64,000 nt of DNA. Origin: WHTK01 sp965197795 (GTDB lineage Bacteria; Chloroflexota; Dehalococcoidia; DSTF01; WHTK01). The translations under genes and the position numbers were made by a program. Under the pieces are notes generated by a model. It worked only from the letters and a program-made list of their open reading frames with translations. It made no database searches and was not told the DNA's origin. The stretch's first letter is position 1. Every line of letters begins with the position of its first letter. Below are positions 26,021 to 35,200 of the stretch, piece by piece. The stretch lies in the NCBI GenBank assembly GCA_965197795.1, contig OZ240228.1, positions 3,136,128 through 3,200,127 on the forward strand, read 5' to 3'.

Positions 26021-26914
26021 TCAGCCGACCTTGTCCAGGTAGGCGGCCCAGCGTGTTGCGTACTCGTGAGCCACCGGGTCCCAGGCGCCGCCACAGGTGA
26101 CCAGCGTCATATCGGCCTGGCTGCTCGCCAGGATGCCGCCCCAGTTGGCGCTGGGCGAGTAGGACGCGACGGAACGCACCACGTATCGCTGCACGGTGCC
26201 GTCGTTGAAGTAATAGGTGGCTTCGGCGCCGGCTTGCAGCTTTGAGACGCCGAAAAACAGCGCGGTTCCCGGGCTGCCGGCGTGGCAGCTAGCACAGTCG
26301 ACGTGGGCGGCGAGTGTCAGGTTGCCATCCTTATAGCCTCCGACGCCAGAGTGATTCTGGAAGTCGTACCAGACGGCGTTGAAGTAGCCCACCGGGTCAG
26401 GCATTTGGCCACTCGTACCCACGACGGCGCCGGTCACCGTTGTGTCGACGCCGATGGACGGGATGACCAGACGGTCGCCGAGGTAGAACTCACTTGCGGC
26501 GATGTAGTTGTTGCCGCTTCCAGTAGAACCACCGGTATTACTGCTGCCCGTGCTGCTCTGGACGCTGTCGGATGTGCGCGTGCAGTTATCCAGGTACCAA
26601 TCGTGCTCGCCCGGCGACAGGTAGTCCGTGCCGCGAATCGCGTCGCAATCCCGGCGGTTCAGCGGGTCCACCACCGCATCTTCCTGCGTGGGAACCGGCG
26701 TGAGCGTGGGCGGCAGCGTAGGAGCAACGTCGAGGTTGGCGAGGCTCAACGTGTCGCGTTGACGCACGGATACCGAATCGGAGCCATTACCACCGATACC
26801 GAAGCCGAGCGCGACCGCGGTCGCGGCCACGAAAGCTACGACCGGTACGGGCAGCAGCAGCGCCCAGCGCGGCGTGTTGGCGAAAAAGTTCTGCAGTTTG
26901 TCCTGCAACCTCAT
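26021..26914 (-). CDS. Class F-type sortase (second of a pair)
   Basis: A 297-aa membrane-anchored transpeptidase. One N-terminal TM helix (about 18-40) is followed by a Ser/Thr/Pro/Gly-rich stalk (45-135) and a C-terminal sortase domain. The catalytic triad is visible: H204 (LAAHVDC), C274 (TLVTCGG) and R288 (EYATRWAAY). Sortases cleave a sorting signal and attach the surface protein to the envelope on the outer face of the membrane. The ATG at 26914 overlaps the stop of the upstream sortase gene as ATGA, so the two are translationally coupled. The stalk also has a Cys pair (C90, C111) not found in the sister enzyme. A likely substrate is the PNTG protein encoded next to the pair. Confidence 0.88.
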   Translation of the reverse strand: MRLQDKLQNFFANTPRWALLLPVPVVAFVAATAVALGFGIGGNGSDSVSVRQRDTLSLANLDVAPTLPPTLTPVPTQEDAVVDPLNRRDCDAIRGTDYLSPGEHDWYLDNCTRTSDSVQSSTGSSNTGGSTGSGNNYIAASEFYLGDRLVIPSIGVDTTVTGAVVGTSGQMPDPVGYFNAVWYDFQNHSGVGGYKDGNLTLAAHVDCASCHAGSPGTALFFGVSKLQAGAEATYYFNDGTVQRYVVRSVASYSPSANWGGILASSQADMTLVTCGGAWDPVAHEYATRWAAYLDKVG

Positions 26915-27747
26915 TGAGTCACTCCCGTGGATACGGTCTCGATAACGCGGGTCGCGGTGACGACCTGACGGTTGGTATATTCGCGCGTCTCCCTGTTAAA
27001 GTTCCCGCCGCAGGTAATGACAGTCAGCGTTTCCTGCTCGGTGGAGCTGACGATCTGGTCCCAGGTGCCGTCGGCCAGGGAAGCCGGGACAGGCTGATTA
27101 GAGGTCACCTCGTACATGAATACGTCACCATTGGCGTGGATTTCGATGCTGTCGCCGACCTGGAGCAGATTGAGGTTCCAGAGGACGGCCTCACAGGGCG
27201 GCGGCACCGTCCCGTTGTTGCAAGGCCGCGAGCCGGAGTCAACGTGGCCCGCGAAGACCGCGTTACCGCCCAGGCCCGGCGCCCCGCCGTAGTTGCTGAA
27301 GTCCGAGAAATCGTAGTAGGCCACGTCGTCTGGGCCGTTGGGGTTGGGCATCTCGCCGGACGATGGGACCGTTCGATACGTCAGCGGTGCGTCGATGCCG
27401 AATCGTTCAATTACGAATCGGAAGTCAGGCCCGATCTCGGTCCAGTGACCCGTTGGCTGAGCGGTGGGGCGCGTCAGGTCGATGGTCGCCTCGGGTGTGG
27501 GCTGAACCGTCAGCAGGCCGCCGGATTCGGAGGTCGGCCGGGCCGCGGCGACTGGTTCGGCGTCGTCTTTGCCACCGCTGAGTGCGACGACGAGGAGGAT
27601 GATTCCTACAACAACGACGGCCGCGATGCCGGCCAGCAGGGGCAGAGGAAGCTGACCACTGCGTATTTGTTGGAGAAGGGATTGTAGAGGGTTTTGGTTG
27701 CCTGGCGGGTCCGGCTGCTGATCGCCAGTGGAGCTGTTCTGGACCAT
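26911..27747 (-). CDS. Class F-type sortase (first of a pair)
   Basis: A 278-aa membrane-anchored sortase. A cytoplasmic Pro/Gln-rich N-terminus (1-32) precedes a TM helix at about 36-57, a Thr/Pro stalk (60-105) and the sortase domain. Catalytic H168 (FAGHVDS), C246 (TVITCGG) and R260 (YTNRQVV) are present. It is upstream of, and overlaps by four bases, the second sortase. The start is ATG at 27747. Paired sortases with one local substrate suggest either sequential steps or different substrates. A second Cys pair (C176, C185) lies in a loop after the catalytic histidine. Confidence 0.88.
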   Translation of the reverse strand: MVQNSSTGDQQPDPPGNQNPLQSLLQQIRSGQLPLPLLAGIAAVVVVGIILLVVALSGGKDDAEPVAAARPTSESGGLLTVQPTPEATIDLTRPTAQPTGHWTEIGPDFRFVIERFGIDAPLTYRTVPSSGEMPNPNGPDDVAYYDFSDFSNYGGAPGLGGNAVFAGHVDSGSRPCNNGTVPPPCEAVLWNLNLLQVGDSIEIHANGDVFMYEVTSNQPVPASLADGTWDQIVSSTEQETLTVITCGGNFNRETREYTNRQVVTATRVIETVSTGVTQ

Positions 27748-27847
27748 CGAGTGAAAACCCCTGGGGAAGAAGTAATGGCAAATCCGATGAGACGCCTCAA
27801 TCCAGAATAGAGAGCGAATTTCCGCGATGCAAGCAAGGGTTGGTGCA

Positions 27848-27886
27848 GGTTGAGGGCGGTCCTCTTAGAAAGGACCGCCCTCAACC
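27848..27886. terminator. Perfect 16-bp hairpin between surface-protein gene and sortase operon
   Basis: GGTTGAGGGCGGTCCT is exactly complementary to AGGACCGCCCTCAACC across a 7-nt loop. It lies 23 bp beyond the stop of the surface-protein gene (minus strand) and upstream of the sortase pair. There is no U-tract, so it may attenuate rather than fully stop transcription. Confidence 0.6.
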
Positions 27887-27908
27887 GTTTCTCACCAGAG
27901 GTAGTTGA

Positions 27909-28886
27909 CTATGCGTGCGGGCGAATCACCGCTAGCGTGCCAATCACGGATGCCACGATGAGCGCGACGCCGGCATAGGTCTGCCAGCTGTTGTTGCTCG
28001 CGCTGAGGCCCGCGTCACCGGTGTTCGGAGGCTGAATGCCAGGCGGAGTTGTCGTGGGCGGTGGCGCCTGAGTCGGCTGCAGGTTGCAGTTGATGTCGAT
28101 CTCAGTGGTGCCGAGCGCGCTGCCGGAGGCCGCCGTAATCGTCGCTTTGCCGCCCATGTTGCTCGGCGCGATGTAGAAGACGAAAGCGGAGCCGTCCTTG
28201 GCCGTCTGTTCCGCAGCGGGGCTGACGCTGCCCTGGTTGGCCGCGATGTTGACCAGCGTGCCAGCTACGGCTCCGCCGCCGTTGTCCCGCACCGTAATGG
28301 TGACGAAGCTGGTGCCGCCGCAGCCGAGGTTGCTTTCGGAGCTGGAAATGTTGATCGTCGCCGCCGGACCGACTGTGGTCGTTGCGGTCGCGGTTGGAGT
28401 TGGTGTGCCGAATCCACAGTCAAGATCAAAGCTGTAGGATTCATCTCCACCAGTCTCTTCGATCCAAATGAGCATCGAATCCTGTTCATCGCAGGTAACG
28501 TCGATCAATACTGTCACTCGCTGGAGACCAGGGTCGCTGGCACTCGGGTCGCTCACCACGAGATTAGCTGTGCCAGCGCCATCCACGCGGCAGTCGTCTG
28601 AACTCTCTCTGCTGTTGTAGTCACAGCTGAGGAATTCGATACTCACTGCCGAGTCTGTTCCGACAGCTATCGCTCGGATCCTGAGGGACGGGGGGTGGTC
28701 GTTTGTCAGCGAAACCTCAACATCGATATAATCTCCGTCATCCACATTGACGGTGTCTCCGTCTGGGACAACATCGCCCTCGACGGTCACTTCATCTATA
28801 TCGGCCTGCGTGCCGGATGGGCCGATCATTAATAGCCCAAAGGCAGCCAAGACCGCCAACGGCAATAATTTCCACGTGTGTAACAT
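27909..28886 (-). CDS. Secreted Ig-like surface protein with C-terminal PNTG sorting signal
   Basis: A 325-aa exported protein. A signal peptide (HTWKLLPLAVLAAFGLLMIG, cleavage near residue 28) leads to a first beta-rich domain (30-165) with Cys pairs, a short Thr/Pro linker, and a bacterial Ig-like (Big_1 type) domain (about 175-270; VTITVRDNGGGAVAGTLVNI). A Pro/Thr-rich segment with PNTG at 287-290 is followed by a hydrophobic helix and a basic end (VIRPHA). This matches a sortase cell-wall sorting signal. The ATG at 28886 is used because GGAGGTG lies 9 nt upstream; a GTG four codons earlier would sit inside that site. The neighbouring sortase pair is the obvious processing machinery. Function may be adhesion or surface-layer architecture; this is inference. 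Confidence 0.8.
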   Translation of the reverse strand: MLHTWKLLPLAVLAAFGLLMIGPSGTQADIDEVTVEGDVVPDGDTVNVDDGDYIDVEVSLTNDHPPSLRIRAIAVGTDSAVSIEFLSCDYNSRESSDDCRVDGAGTANLVVSDPSASDPGLQRVTVLIDVTCDEQDSMLIWIEETGGDESYSFDLDCGFGTPTPTATATTTVGPAATINISSSESNLGCGGTSFVTITVRDNGGGAVAGTLVNIAANQGSVSPAAEQTAKDGSAFVFYIAPSNMGGKATITAASGSALGTTEIDINCNLQPTQAPPPTTTPPGIQPPNTGDAGLSASNNSWQTYAGVALIVASVIGTLAVIRPHA

Positions 28887-29050
28887 CTGTTTTCGCACCT
28901 CCGCGAGGAATACCCGCTCGTCCCTGAGTCGGGCCTGCCCTGGGAATGCGCCTTTGTTGGACGCCCCACCACTTTTCCCCGTGGGCGCTTCAGGTCTATG
29001 CTCGCCGCCAAGCGAGCCGGCCGGTATCTATCCGACCGGGCGTGAGTATA
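28887..29050 (-). promoter_or_regulatory. Structured leader and -10 element upstream of the surface-protein gene
   Basis: On the minus strand a TATACT -10-like hexamer (29050-29045) is followed by about 150 nt with three consecutive hairpins. They are CCGGT/ACCGG (29039-29021), CTCGC/GCGAG (29016-29001) and CGCCCAC/GTGG(T)GGGGCG (28987-28962). The ribosome binding site GGAGGTG follows. The layout resembles a cis-regulatory leader. It does not match the c-di-GMP or c-di-AMP riboswitch consensus that I know, so no ligand is proposed. The -35 is not evident. Confidence 0.35.
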
Positions 29051-29095
29051 GCATCGGCGGTCGCAACACGACAGGGCCGCGGGATTACGTTTCGC

Positions 29096-30136
29096 TCACA
29101 ATTCGGTCGTACTCAGATTGGACTCGGCCGCGCTTTCGCTTAAGGGCGCGCCACGAAGCTGACGCAGCTTGCTCCAGAAGCTGGTCTGGCGCCAGAGGCC
29201 GCGCTCCAGCCAGAGAAAGGCGGGGCCGATGACCATCGGCGGCAGATAGAAGACGAGGTGGACGATCAGCGCGAAGCTGACGGCGCTGTTCTTTTCGATG
29301 TCGAACACGCTGGTTAGCACGGCGATGACGATGGCGTGGTAGACGCCGAAGGAGCCCGGTGTGGACGGGACGAAAAAGCCGAACGTCGTGGCGACGACGA
29401 GGAACAGGGCTGGACCGTAACCCAGCGGCAGGTCGAAGGCCTGGAGGCAGGTATAAATAACCAGGCCGATGCTGAGCCAGAGCACCACGGCGTAAGACAG
29501 CAGCACGGTGGTTGTACGGGCGTCGGAGAGGCCGGAGAGCCCTTCGACAGCGCTCGCAGCCATCGATTCCAGCTTGGGCCGCGACGCTGCGGGTGCGAAG
29601 CGCAGAAGCCGGCCGGCGATTGCCAGCGCACGCTCTCGTCTTGATGCCGCGATGAGCAAACCCAGCGCGATGGACCCGAAGACCACCGCGAGGATGATCG
29701 ATGGCGCCCGCACGTCGGATGGCACGTCGATAAACAGCGCCAGGACCAGCAGCATTGCCAGCAGCGTGAGGACGTCGATGACGCGTTCGACGACCTGGGT
29801 CGACAGGGTGCGCGTCATCGATAGGCCGGACAGCTCACTGAGAAGGTAAGCGCGGCCCAGGTCGCCAACCTGCAGCGGTAGCAGGTTATTGAGGAAATAC
29901 ATCACGCTGAGCGACCCGTACAGGTGGCGCAGCGGGACCTGCGCGCGCAGGACAACGCGCCAGCGCAAGGCTCGGATCACTATTGTCGCCAGCAGGATCA
30001 GGATAGCCAAGGCCAACAGGCCGTCGTTGGCCTCCTGGATACGGTCGAGGACCTCGTTCCACTCGACATCGCGCAGGACGATGAAGAGCGCCAGCGCGCT
30101 GACAGCGATGCCACCGAGTAGCTGAAGTTTTCTCAT
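29096..30136 (-). CDS. Flippase-like integral membrane protein (UPF0104 / LPG-synthase TM domain family)
   Basis: A 346-aa protein with about eight membrane helices. Conserved family features are seen: RALRWRVVLRAQ (about 55-66), LLPLQVGDLGRAYLL (about 86-100), VVERVIDVLTLL (about 115-126) and FVPSTPGSFGVYHA (about 255-268). The family includes the membrane part of MprF and AglD-type proteins, which move or modify lipid-linked molecules. It is divergent from the glycosyltransferase gene at 30243 across 106 bp, and its neighbours are all envelope-glycan type, so flipping or using a lipid-linked sugar is the best inference. The MprF synthase domain is absent. Confidence 0.85.
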   Translation of the reverse strand: MRKLQLLGGIAVSALALFIVLRDVEWNEVLDRIQEANDGLLALAILILLATIVIRALRWRVVLRAQVPLRHLYGSLSVMYFLNNLLPLQVGDLGRAYLLSELSGLSMTRTLSTQVVERVIDVLTLLAMLLVLALFIDVPSDVRAPSIILAVVFGSIALGLLIAASRRERALAIAGRLLRFAPAASRPKLESMAASAVEGLSGLSDARTTTVLLSYAVVLWLSIGLVIYTCLQAFDLPLGYGPALFLVVATTFGFFVPSTPGSFGVYHAIVIAVLTSVFDIEKNSAVSFALIVHLVFYLPPMVIGPAFLWLERGLWRQTSFWSKLRQLRGAPLSESAAESNLSTTEL

Positions 30137-30242
30137 GTTGGCCGGGCAGGCTAACTACGCCTGAGCTAAACTCGCTACAGGATAGTCGCTGCCGCGCCCA
30201 TCACGGAAACCCGCCCATGATCCAGACGCGAAACTCCCGACG

Positions 30243-31436
30243 ATGACCAATCAGATGCCGCAGCGTCCGTTGCGCGTCCTGATGACCCTGACTTATTACT
30301 GGCCGCACATTAGCGGCCTGACCCTGTACGCCAAACGGCTGGCCGAGGGACTGGCCGGCAGGGGAGTGGCGGTGCGGCTGCTTACCTCTCGCTACGATTC
30401 GAGCCTGGCGGCTTACGAGCAGGCAGGTGGCGTGAACGTGGAGCGCAGCCGGGTTTGGTGGCGCCTCAGCAAGGGCGTCATCATGCCGGGGTTCATCCTG
30501 CGCTGCTGGCGCGCCTGCCACGACGCGGACGTGGTCAACCTGCACCTGCCGCAGATCGAAGCGTCGCTGGTAGCGATCTACGCGCGTCTCGTGGCACGTA
30601 AGCCGGTGTTCACCACCTATCACTGCGACCTCGAGCTGCCGCCCGGGTTGGCGCGGACGCTGTTCACGCCCCTGATCAAGCTGTCGCACCTGGTCACAGT
30701 TCTGTTCTCGACCAAAGTGGTTTGCAACTCCGAGGACTATGTGAAGGCGTCGCGCTTCCTGCGTCACTTTCGGGGACGCATCCAGGTCAGCTATCCCCCG
30801 TGCGCTCGACTGGAACCACATGGTGCGCCAATGCCGCTGAATCTCCGGGAAGGAGAGAAGCTGATCGGGTTCGTGGGACGCTTCGCGGAAGAAAAGGGAG
30901 TTGAATACATCATCGCCGCGATGCCACGGGTCATGGAATCTCACCCTGGTGCCGTCCTCGGGTTCGCTGGCGAGCCCAACGCGGTCGGCGAGCGGGTATA
31001 CCAGTCGATGCGGCCTCAGATCGATGCGCTGGGTGAGCGGGTGCGGCTGCTCGGTGTGCTGGCGGAGCCTGAGTTGGCCGCGTTCTACCGTCGCTGCGAC
31101 GTGCTGCTCCTGCCAAGTATCAATTCGACGGAGTCGTTCGGGATGGTGCAGGTGGAGGCGATGTATAGCGGAGTGCCGGTGATCGCTTCTGACATACCGG
31201 GCGTGCGCGTCCCCGTCTCTGTGACAGGGATGGGCAAGCTCGTGGTGCCCAGGGACAGCGCTGCGTTGGCAGACGCGATCGTTGAGGCCTTGATCAATCG
31301 GGAAGCATCCGTGCGTTCACAGGCGGATCTGGAAGCACTGTTCGGAGTGGAGCGGTCGCTGGACTTCTACGAATCCTTGTTCAATACGGCCATAGGGGTT
31401 TCTCCAGACGATCCGGCCGTGGCAAGTTCGCCATAA
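30243..31436 (+). CDS. Glycosyltransferase family 4
   Basis: A 397-aa GT-B glycosyltransferase. The N-terminal acceptor domain (LMTLTYYWPHISGLTLYAKR) is followed by the nucleotide-sugar domain with GFVGRFAEEKGVEYIIAAMP (about 203-222) and the GT4 donor motif ESFGMVQVEAMYSGVPVIAS (about 297-316), whose two glutamates bind the donor. It would transfer a hexose or similar from a nucleotide sugar to a lipid or glycan at the inner face of the membrane. The stop codon overlaps the ATG of the methyltransferase (TAATG), so the two are coupled, and the GT39-DUF2298 gene follows at once. The ribosome binding site is weak. Acceptor and donor unknown. Confidence 0.9.
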   Translation: MTNQMPQRPLRVLMTLTYYWPHISGLTLYAKRLAEGLAGRGVAVRLLTSRYDSSLAAYEQAGGVNVERSRVWWRLSKGVIMPGFILRCWRACHDADVVNLHLPQIEASLVAIYARLVARKPVFTTYHCDLELPPGLARTLFTPLIKLSHLVTVLFSTKVVCNSEDYVKASRFLRHFRGRIQVSYPPCARLEPHGAPMPLNLREGEKLIGFVGRFAEEKGVEYIIAAMPRVMESHPGAVLGFAGEPNAVGERVYQSMRPQIDALGERVRLLGVLAEPELAAFYRRCDVLLLPSINSTESFGMVQVEAMYSGVPVIASDIPGVRVPVSVTGMGKLVVPRDSAALADAIVEALINREASVRSQADLEALFGVERSLDFYESLFNTAIGVSPDDPAVASSP

Positions 31437-32284
31437 TGGTAGGCGGTGCCGATGAAGGAGACGCCTGGTTGAGCCTACCGGCCGCCACGATCCAGCAGAC
31501 GCCGGACCGGTACGTCGACAAGTTCCTTGATGACGTGACGTTGCCACGCGTCATCGGTCGAGCTGCCGAGTGTGTGTTGCTTTCGCAGATCGAGATGCCG
31601 CGACCGATCCTCGACGTCGGCTGCGGCGACGGGACGTTCGCGGCGGCGCTGTTCGACGAGCCCGTCGATGTGGGCACTGACCCGTGGGAAGAGCCGCTGC
31701 GCCACGCCAGGCAGCTCGGCAGTTACGAGGCGCTGGCGGTGGCGCCGGGCGATGACCTGCCGTTCCCCGGTGGCGCATTTGCCACTGTGCTGTCCAACTC
31801 CACCCTGGAGCACACGCAGGCGCCGTGGTCGATCCTCAAGGAGATGTCGCGGGTCACACGGCTGGGCGGCACCTGCGTGATCACGGTGCCGAGCGAATAC
31901 TTTCCACGCTACCTGCTGGGCTCGACGCTGTTGCAGAAAGCGCGGCTTGGCAAAGCCGCGGGCTACTACCGTGCGTTCATGAACCGCATCAGCCGCCACG
32001 TTCACATCCGGCCGAAGGCGGACTGGCAGCAGTGGCTGGAGGACGCCGGCTTTGAGGTGGTGACATCGCGTTACTACTTCTCGCGCCGCAACACGATGGT
32101 GCTCGAGTTAAGCCACTACATCTCGATCCCCTCACTGATAACAAAGAGACTCCTGGGCCGCTGGGTCCTCTGGCCCGAGAAGAAGCGCTATCTGCCCTTC
32201 AGGCAGATCCTTTCGTGCTTCGCCGAACCGGGTGATGACGAAAAGGAGGGTGCTTACATTCTTTTCCACTGCGTGAAGCAGTGA
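31436..32284 (+). CDS. Class I SAM-dependent methyltransferase
   Basis: A 282-aa methyltransferase with motif I ILDVGCGDGTFAAAL (about 58-72), an acidic motif II region (VDVGTDPWEEP) and the post-motif NSTLEHTQAPWSIL (about 121-134) of the methyltransferase type 11 fold. The C-terminal part (160-282) is longer than the core and has an RRNTMVLELSHYISIPSL segment. The start overlaps the glycosyltransferase stop by one base, and the next gene begins 15 bp after its stop. A sugar, lipid or glycan substrate is likely from context. An internal start would still leave the core intact. Confidence 0.85.
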   Translation: MVGGADEGDAWLSLPAATIQQTPDRYVDKFLDDVTLPRVIGRAAECVLLSQIEMPRPILDVGCGDGTFAAALFDEPVDVGTDPWEEPLRHARQLGSYEALAVAPGDDLPFPGGAFATVLSNSTLEHTQAPWSILKEMSRVTRLGGTCVITVPSEYFPRYLLGSTLLQKARLGKAAGYYRAFMNRISRHVHIRPKADWQQWLEDAGFEVVTSRYYFSRRNTMVLELSHYISIPSLITKRLLGRWVLWPEKKRYLPFRQILSCFAEPGDDEKEGAYILFHCVKQ

Positions 32285-32299
32285 CGCTGAGCGTCGACC

Positions 32300-35200
32300 A
32301 TGGCTGACACTGGACTGGAGGGCCGGCGGGGGCGTGCGGCGAGTCTGACCCCAGCCTCGCTGAGCAGGATCCGGCTCACGACGGCGCAGAACGTCGCTGT
32401 CGCACTGGTACTCGGAGTGATCCTGGTCTTCGGTCTGCAGCTGAGACTGACCGGCGTCAACTGGGACAACGGCCAGCACCTGCATCCGGACGAACGTTAT
32501 CTGTCGATCGTGAGCTCACAGCTGGAGCCTGTCGATAGCCTGGGGGAGTACTTCGACTCCGAGCGCTCCACGCTTAACCCGTACAACTACCAGGGCAGCT
32601 TCGTCTACGGCACATTCCCGATCTTCCTCAACAAGGCGGTTGCGGAGTGGCTGGACCGAGATGTCGACGGGTCGACGCACTGGACGGCTGACCTCTTCAG
32701 AGACGTCGCGGCGCCTCTCGGCGTCGACATGGAGCACGACAGCGGCGCATTCACGTTTGACGCGGGCTATGGCAGCAACCAGGTAGGCCGCGTCCTCTCG
32801 GCCATCGCCGACGTTTTGACGATTGCGCTGGTGTTTGAACTGGGGCGCTTCCTGTTCGGGCGCGCTGCCGGGCTGATGGCGGCGGGTCTGCTGTCCGTGA
32901 CCGTGCTGCACATCCAGTACTCGCACTTCTTCGGCTCGGAGACCTGGCTGGCGCTGTTCGTGACGGCGACCATCTACTTCTCGATGCGCATCTTGAAGGG
33001 CGGTGGCGGCTGGGCCTTCGTCTTCGCCGGCCTGGCGTACGGGCTGGCGGTGGCCACCAAGCTGAGCGCTCTACCCGTGCTTGGCATCCCGGCGCTGGCG
33101 GTCTTGATCCGCATGTGGCCGTACTGGAAAGCCGCCTTCGGTTGGACCGATGCTGGGAACGAAGCAGTCGCAACTACTAACAGCGGGGCCTCGGCGCGAG
33201 CGGGCGTTGCGAGGCTGCTGGGTTGGAGCCTTGTGCTGTTGCTGGCGGCGGGGATCGTGTTCCGGGTGACCCAGCCGTACGCCTTCGAGGGGCCGGGCTT
33301 CTTCGACGTCATCGACGTGAACCTCGATCTTCCCGGCGATCTGCTCAGCGCGGCCGTGATCGACCCGACGCGTTACTTCAACCTGTCGGAAAGGTTCGTC
33401 CAGGATATCGGCAACCTGCGCGATCTGCAGGGCGGGGCAGACTTCCCGCCCAACGTGCAGTGGATCGGCCGCGCCTTTGTGCTGTTTCCCCTGAGCAACA
33501 TCGTGCTGTGGGGTATGGGAGTACCGCTGGCGCTGGCGTCGTTCGGCTCACTCGCCTACGCGGCGTGGCGCGGCATGAAGCTGAAAGACATGGCCAGCCT
33601 GCTGCTCGTGGTCTGGATCGTCGCCTACTTCCTGTTCGTGACGCGCGGCTTCAATCCGACGATGCGTTACTTCATTCCGATCTACCCGGCGCTGATCGTG
33701 CTCGCCGGGTTCGGATTGGTCCGTCTCTGGCTGTACGCGGGCTCCGGTGCCGCATCGAGCGCGATACCGTGGCGGCTGCGCGGTCTGCGGCCGATGGCGA
33801 AGCCGTTGCTGCAGGCCGCCGTGGCTGTGGCGATCGCGGGGACGGCGATCTGGGCCCTGGCGTTCAGCGGTATCTACCGTCAGGACATCTCCCGAGTGCA
33901 GGCGAGCTACTGGATCGCTGAAAACGTCCCGGAGGGCGCGGCGCTTAGCTATCAGGAGTGGGACGACGGCGTGCCGTTGCACCTGCCGGGCGTCGACCCC
34001 GGCCGATTCAACTACGTCACGCTGAAGCCGTACGTTCCAGACTCGCGGGCCAAGGTCGAAGAACTCGTCGCGGGGCTTGACAAGATCGACTACGTGATCG
34101 AGACGAGCAACCGTCTTTACGATTCGATACCGCGTAGTCCGGCGCGTTATCCCAGTACGACGCGGTACTACGAGTACCTGTTCGACGGTACGTTGGGCTT
34201 TGAAAAAGTCGCCGAGTTCACCAACTACCCGAGCATCCTGGGAGTCGATATCCCCGATCAGTCCGCGGAAGAGGCGTTCTCTGTCTACGACCACCCGAAG
34301 GTCATCGTGTGGAGCAAAACGGAGGCGTACTCGCACGATCGCGCGTTGGCGCTGCTCGACCCGGACTCAGCCGATGGAGCCGTGAACCTGCGGCCCGGCG
34401 AGGCGGCACGCAACGCACTGCTGCTGCAGCCTGACGACCTCGAGACGCAGCGCCAGGGCGGCACCTGGACGGACATTTTCAGCGACAGCGGCATCGTCGC
34501 GTCGAACCCAACGCTGGTGTGGCTCTTCGTATTAGAGCTGGCGGCGCTGGCTGCTACGCCACTGGCGTTGGTGCTGTTCCGGCGGCTGCCGGACCGTGGC
34601 TACCTGTTGTCGAAGCCGCTGGGTTTGTTATTCCTCGCCTACCCCGTCTGGCTCCTGGTTAGCCTCAAGCTGGTCCATTTCACGCAATCGACGCTGATCG
34701 TGACGCTCGTCGCGCTGCTGTTGATCGCCGCAGGCGTGGCGTATCGGTGGCGGCGAGAGCTCTTTGACTTCGTACGGTCGCACTGGCGGCTCATCGTCTT
34801 CAGTGAGCTGCTGTTCGTGCTGGCGTTCCTGTTCTTCGTGCAGCTCCGCATGGCGAATCCGGACCTCTGGCACCCGTTCCGTGGCGGCGAGAAGCCGATG
34901 GACCTGGCCTATCTGACCGCGGTGGTGCGCAGCACGACCCTGCCGCCGTACGACCCGTGGTTCTCGGGCGGCTACATCAACTATTACTACCTGGGTCAGT
35001 TCTTCACTGCCACGCTGGTCAAGCTGACGACGATCCCGCCCCAGGTGGCCTTCAACCTGGCGGTACCCACCTTCTTCGCGCTGACCGTCGCTGCGACGTT
35101 CTCCGTGGCGTACAACCTGGCCGCGGCGGCGCGCGGACTGATCAAGCGCAGCCCTGGGTTCCGGCCGATCCCGTCGTGGCCCCCTTACGCCGCGGGGCTG

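Noticed and set aside
28887..29040. c-di-GMP or c-di-AMP riboswitch upstream of the surface protein
   Set aside because: AGGGCA and GGGACG strings occur, but the order, spacing and the other conserved blocks of those riboswitches are missing.
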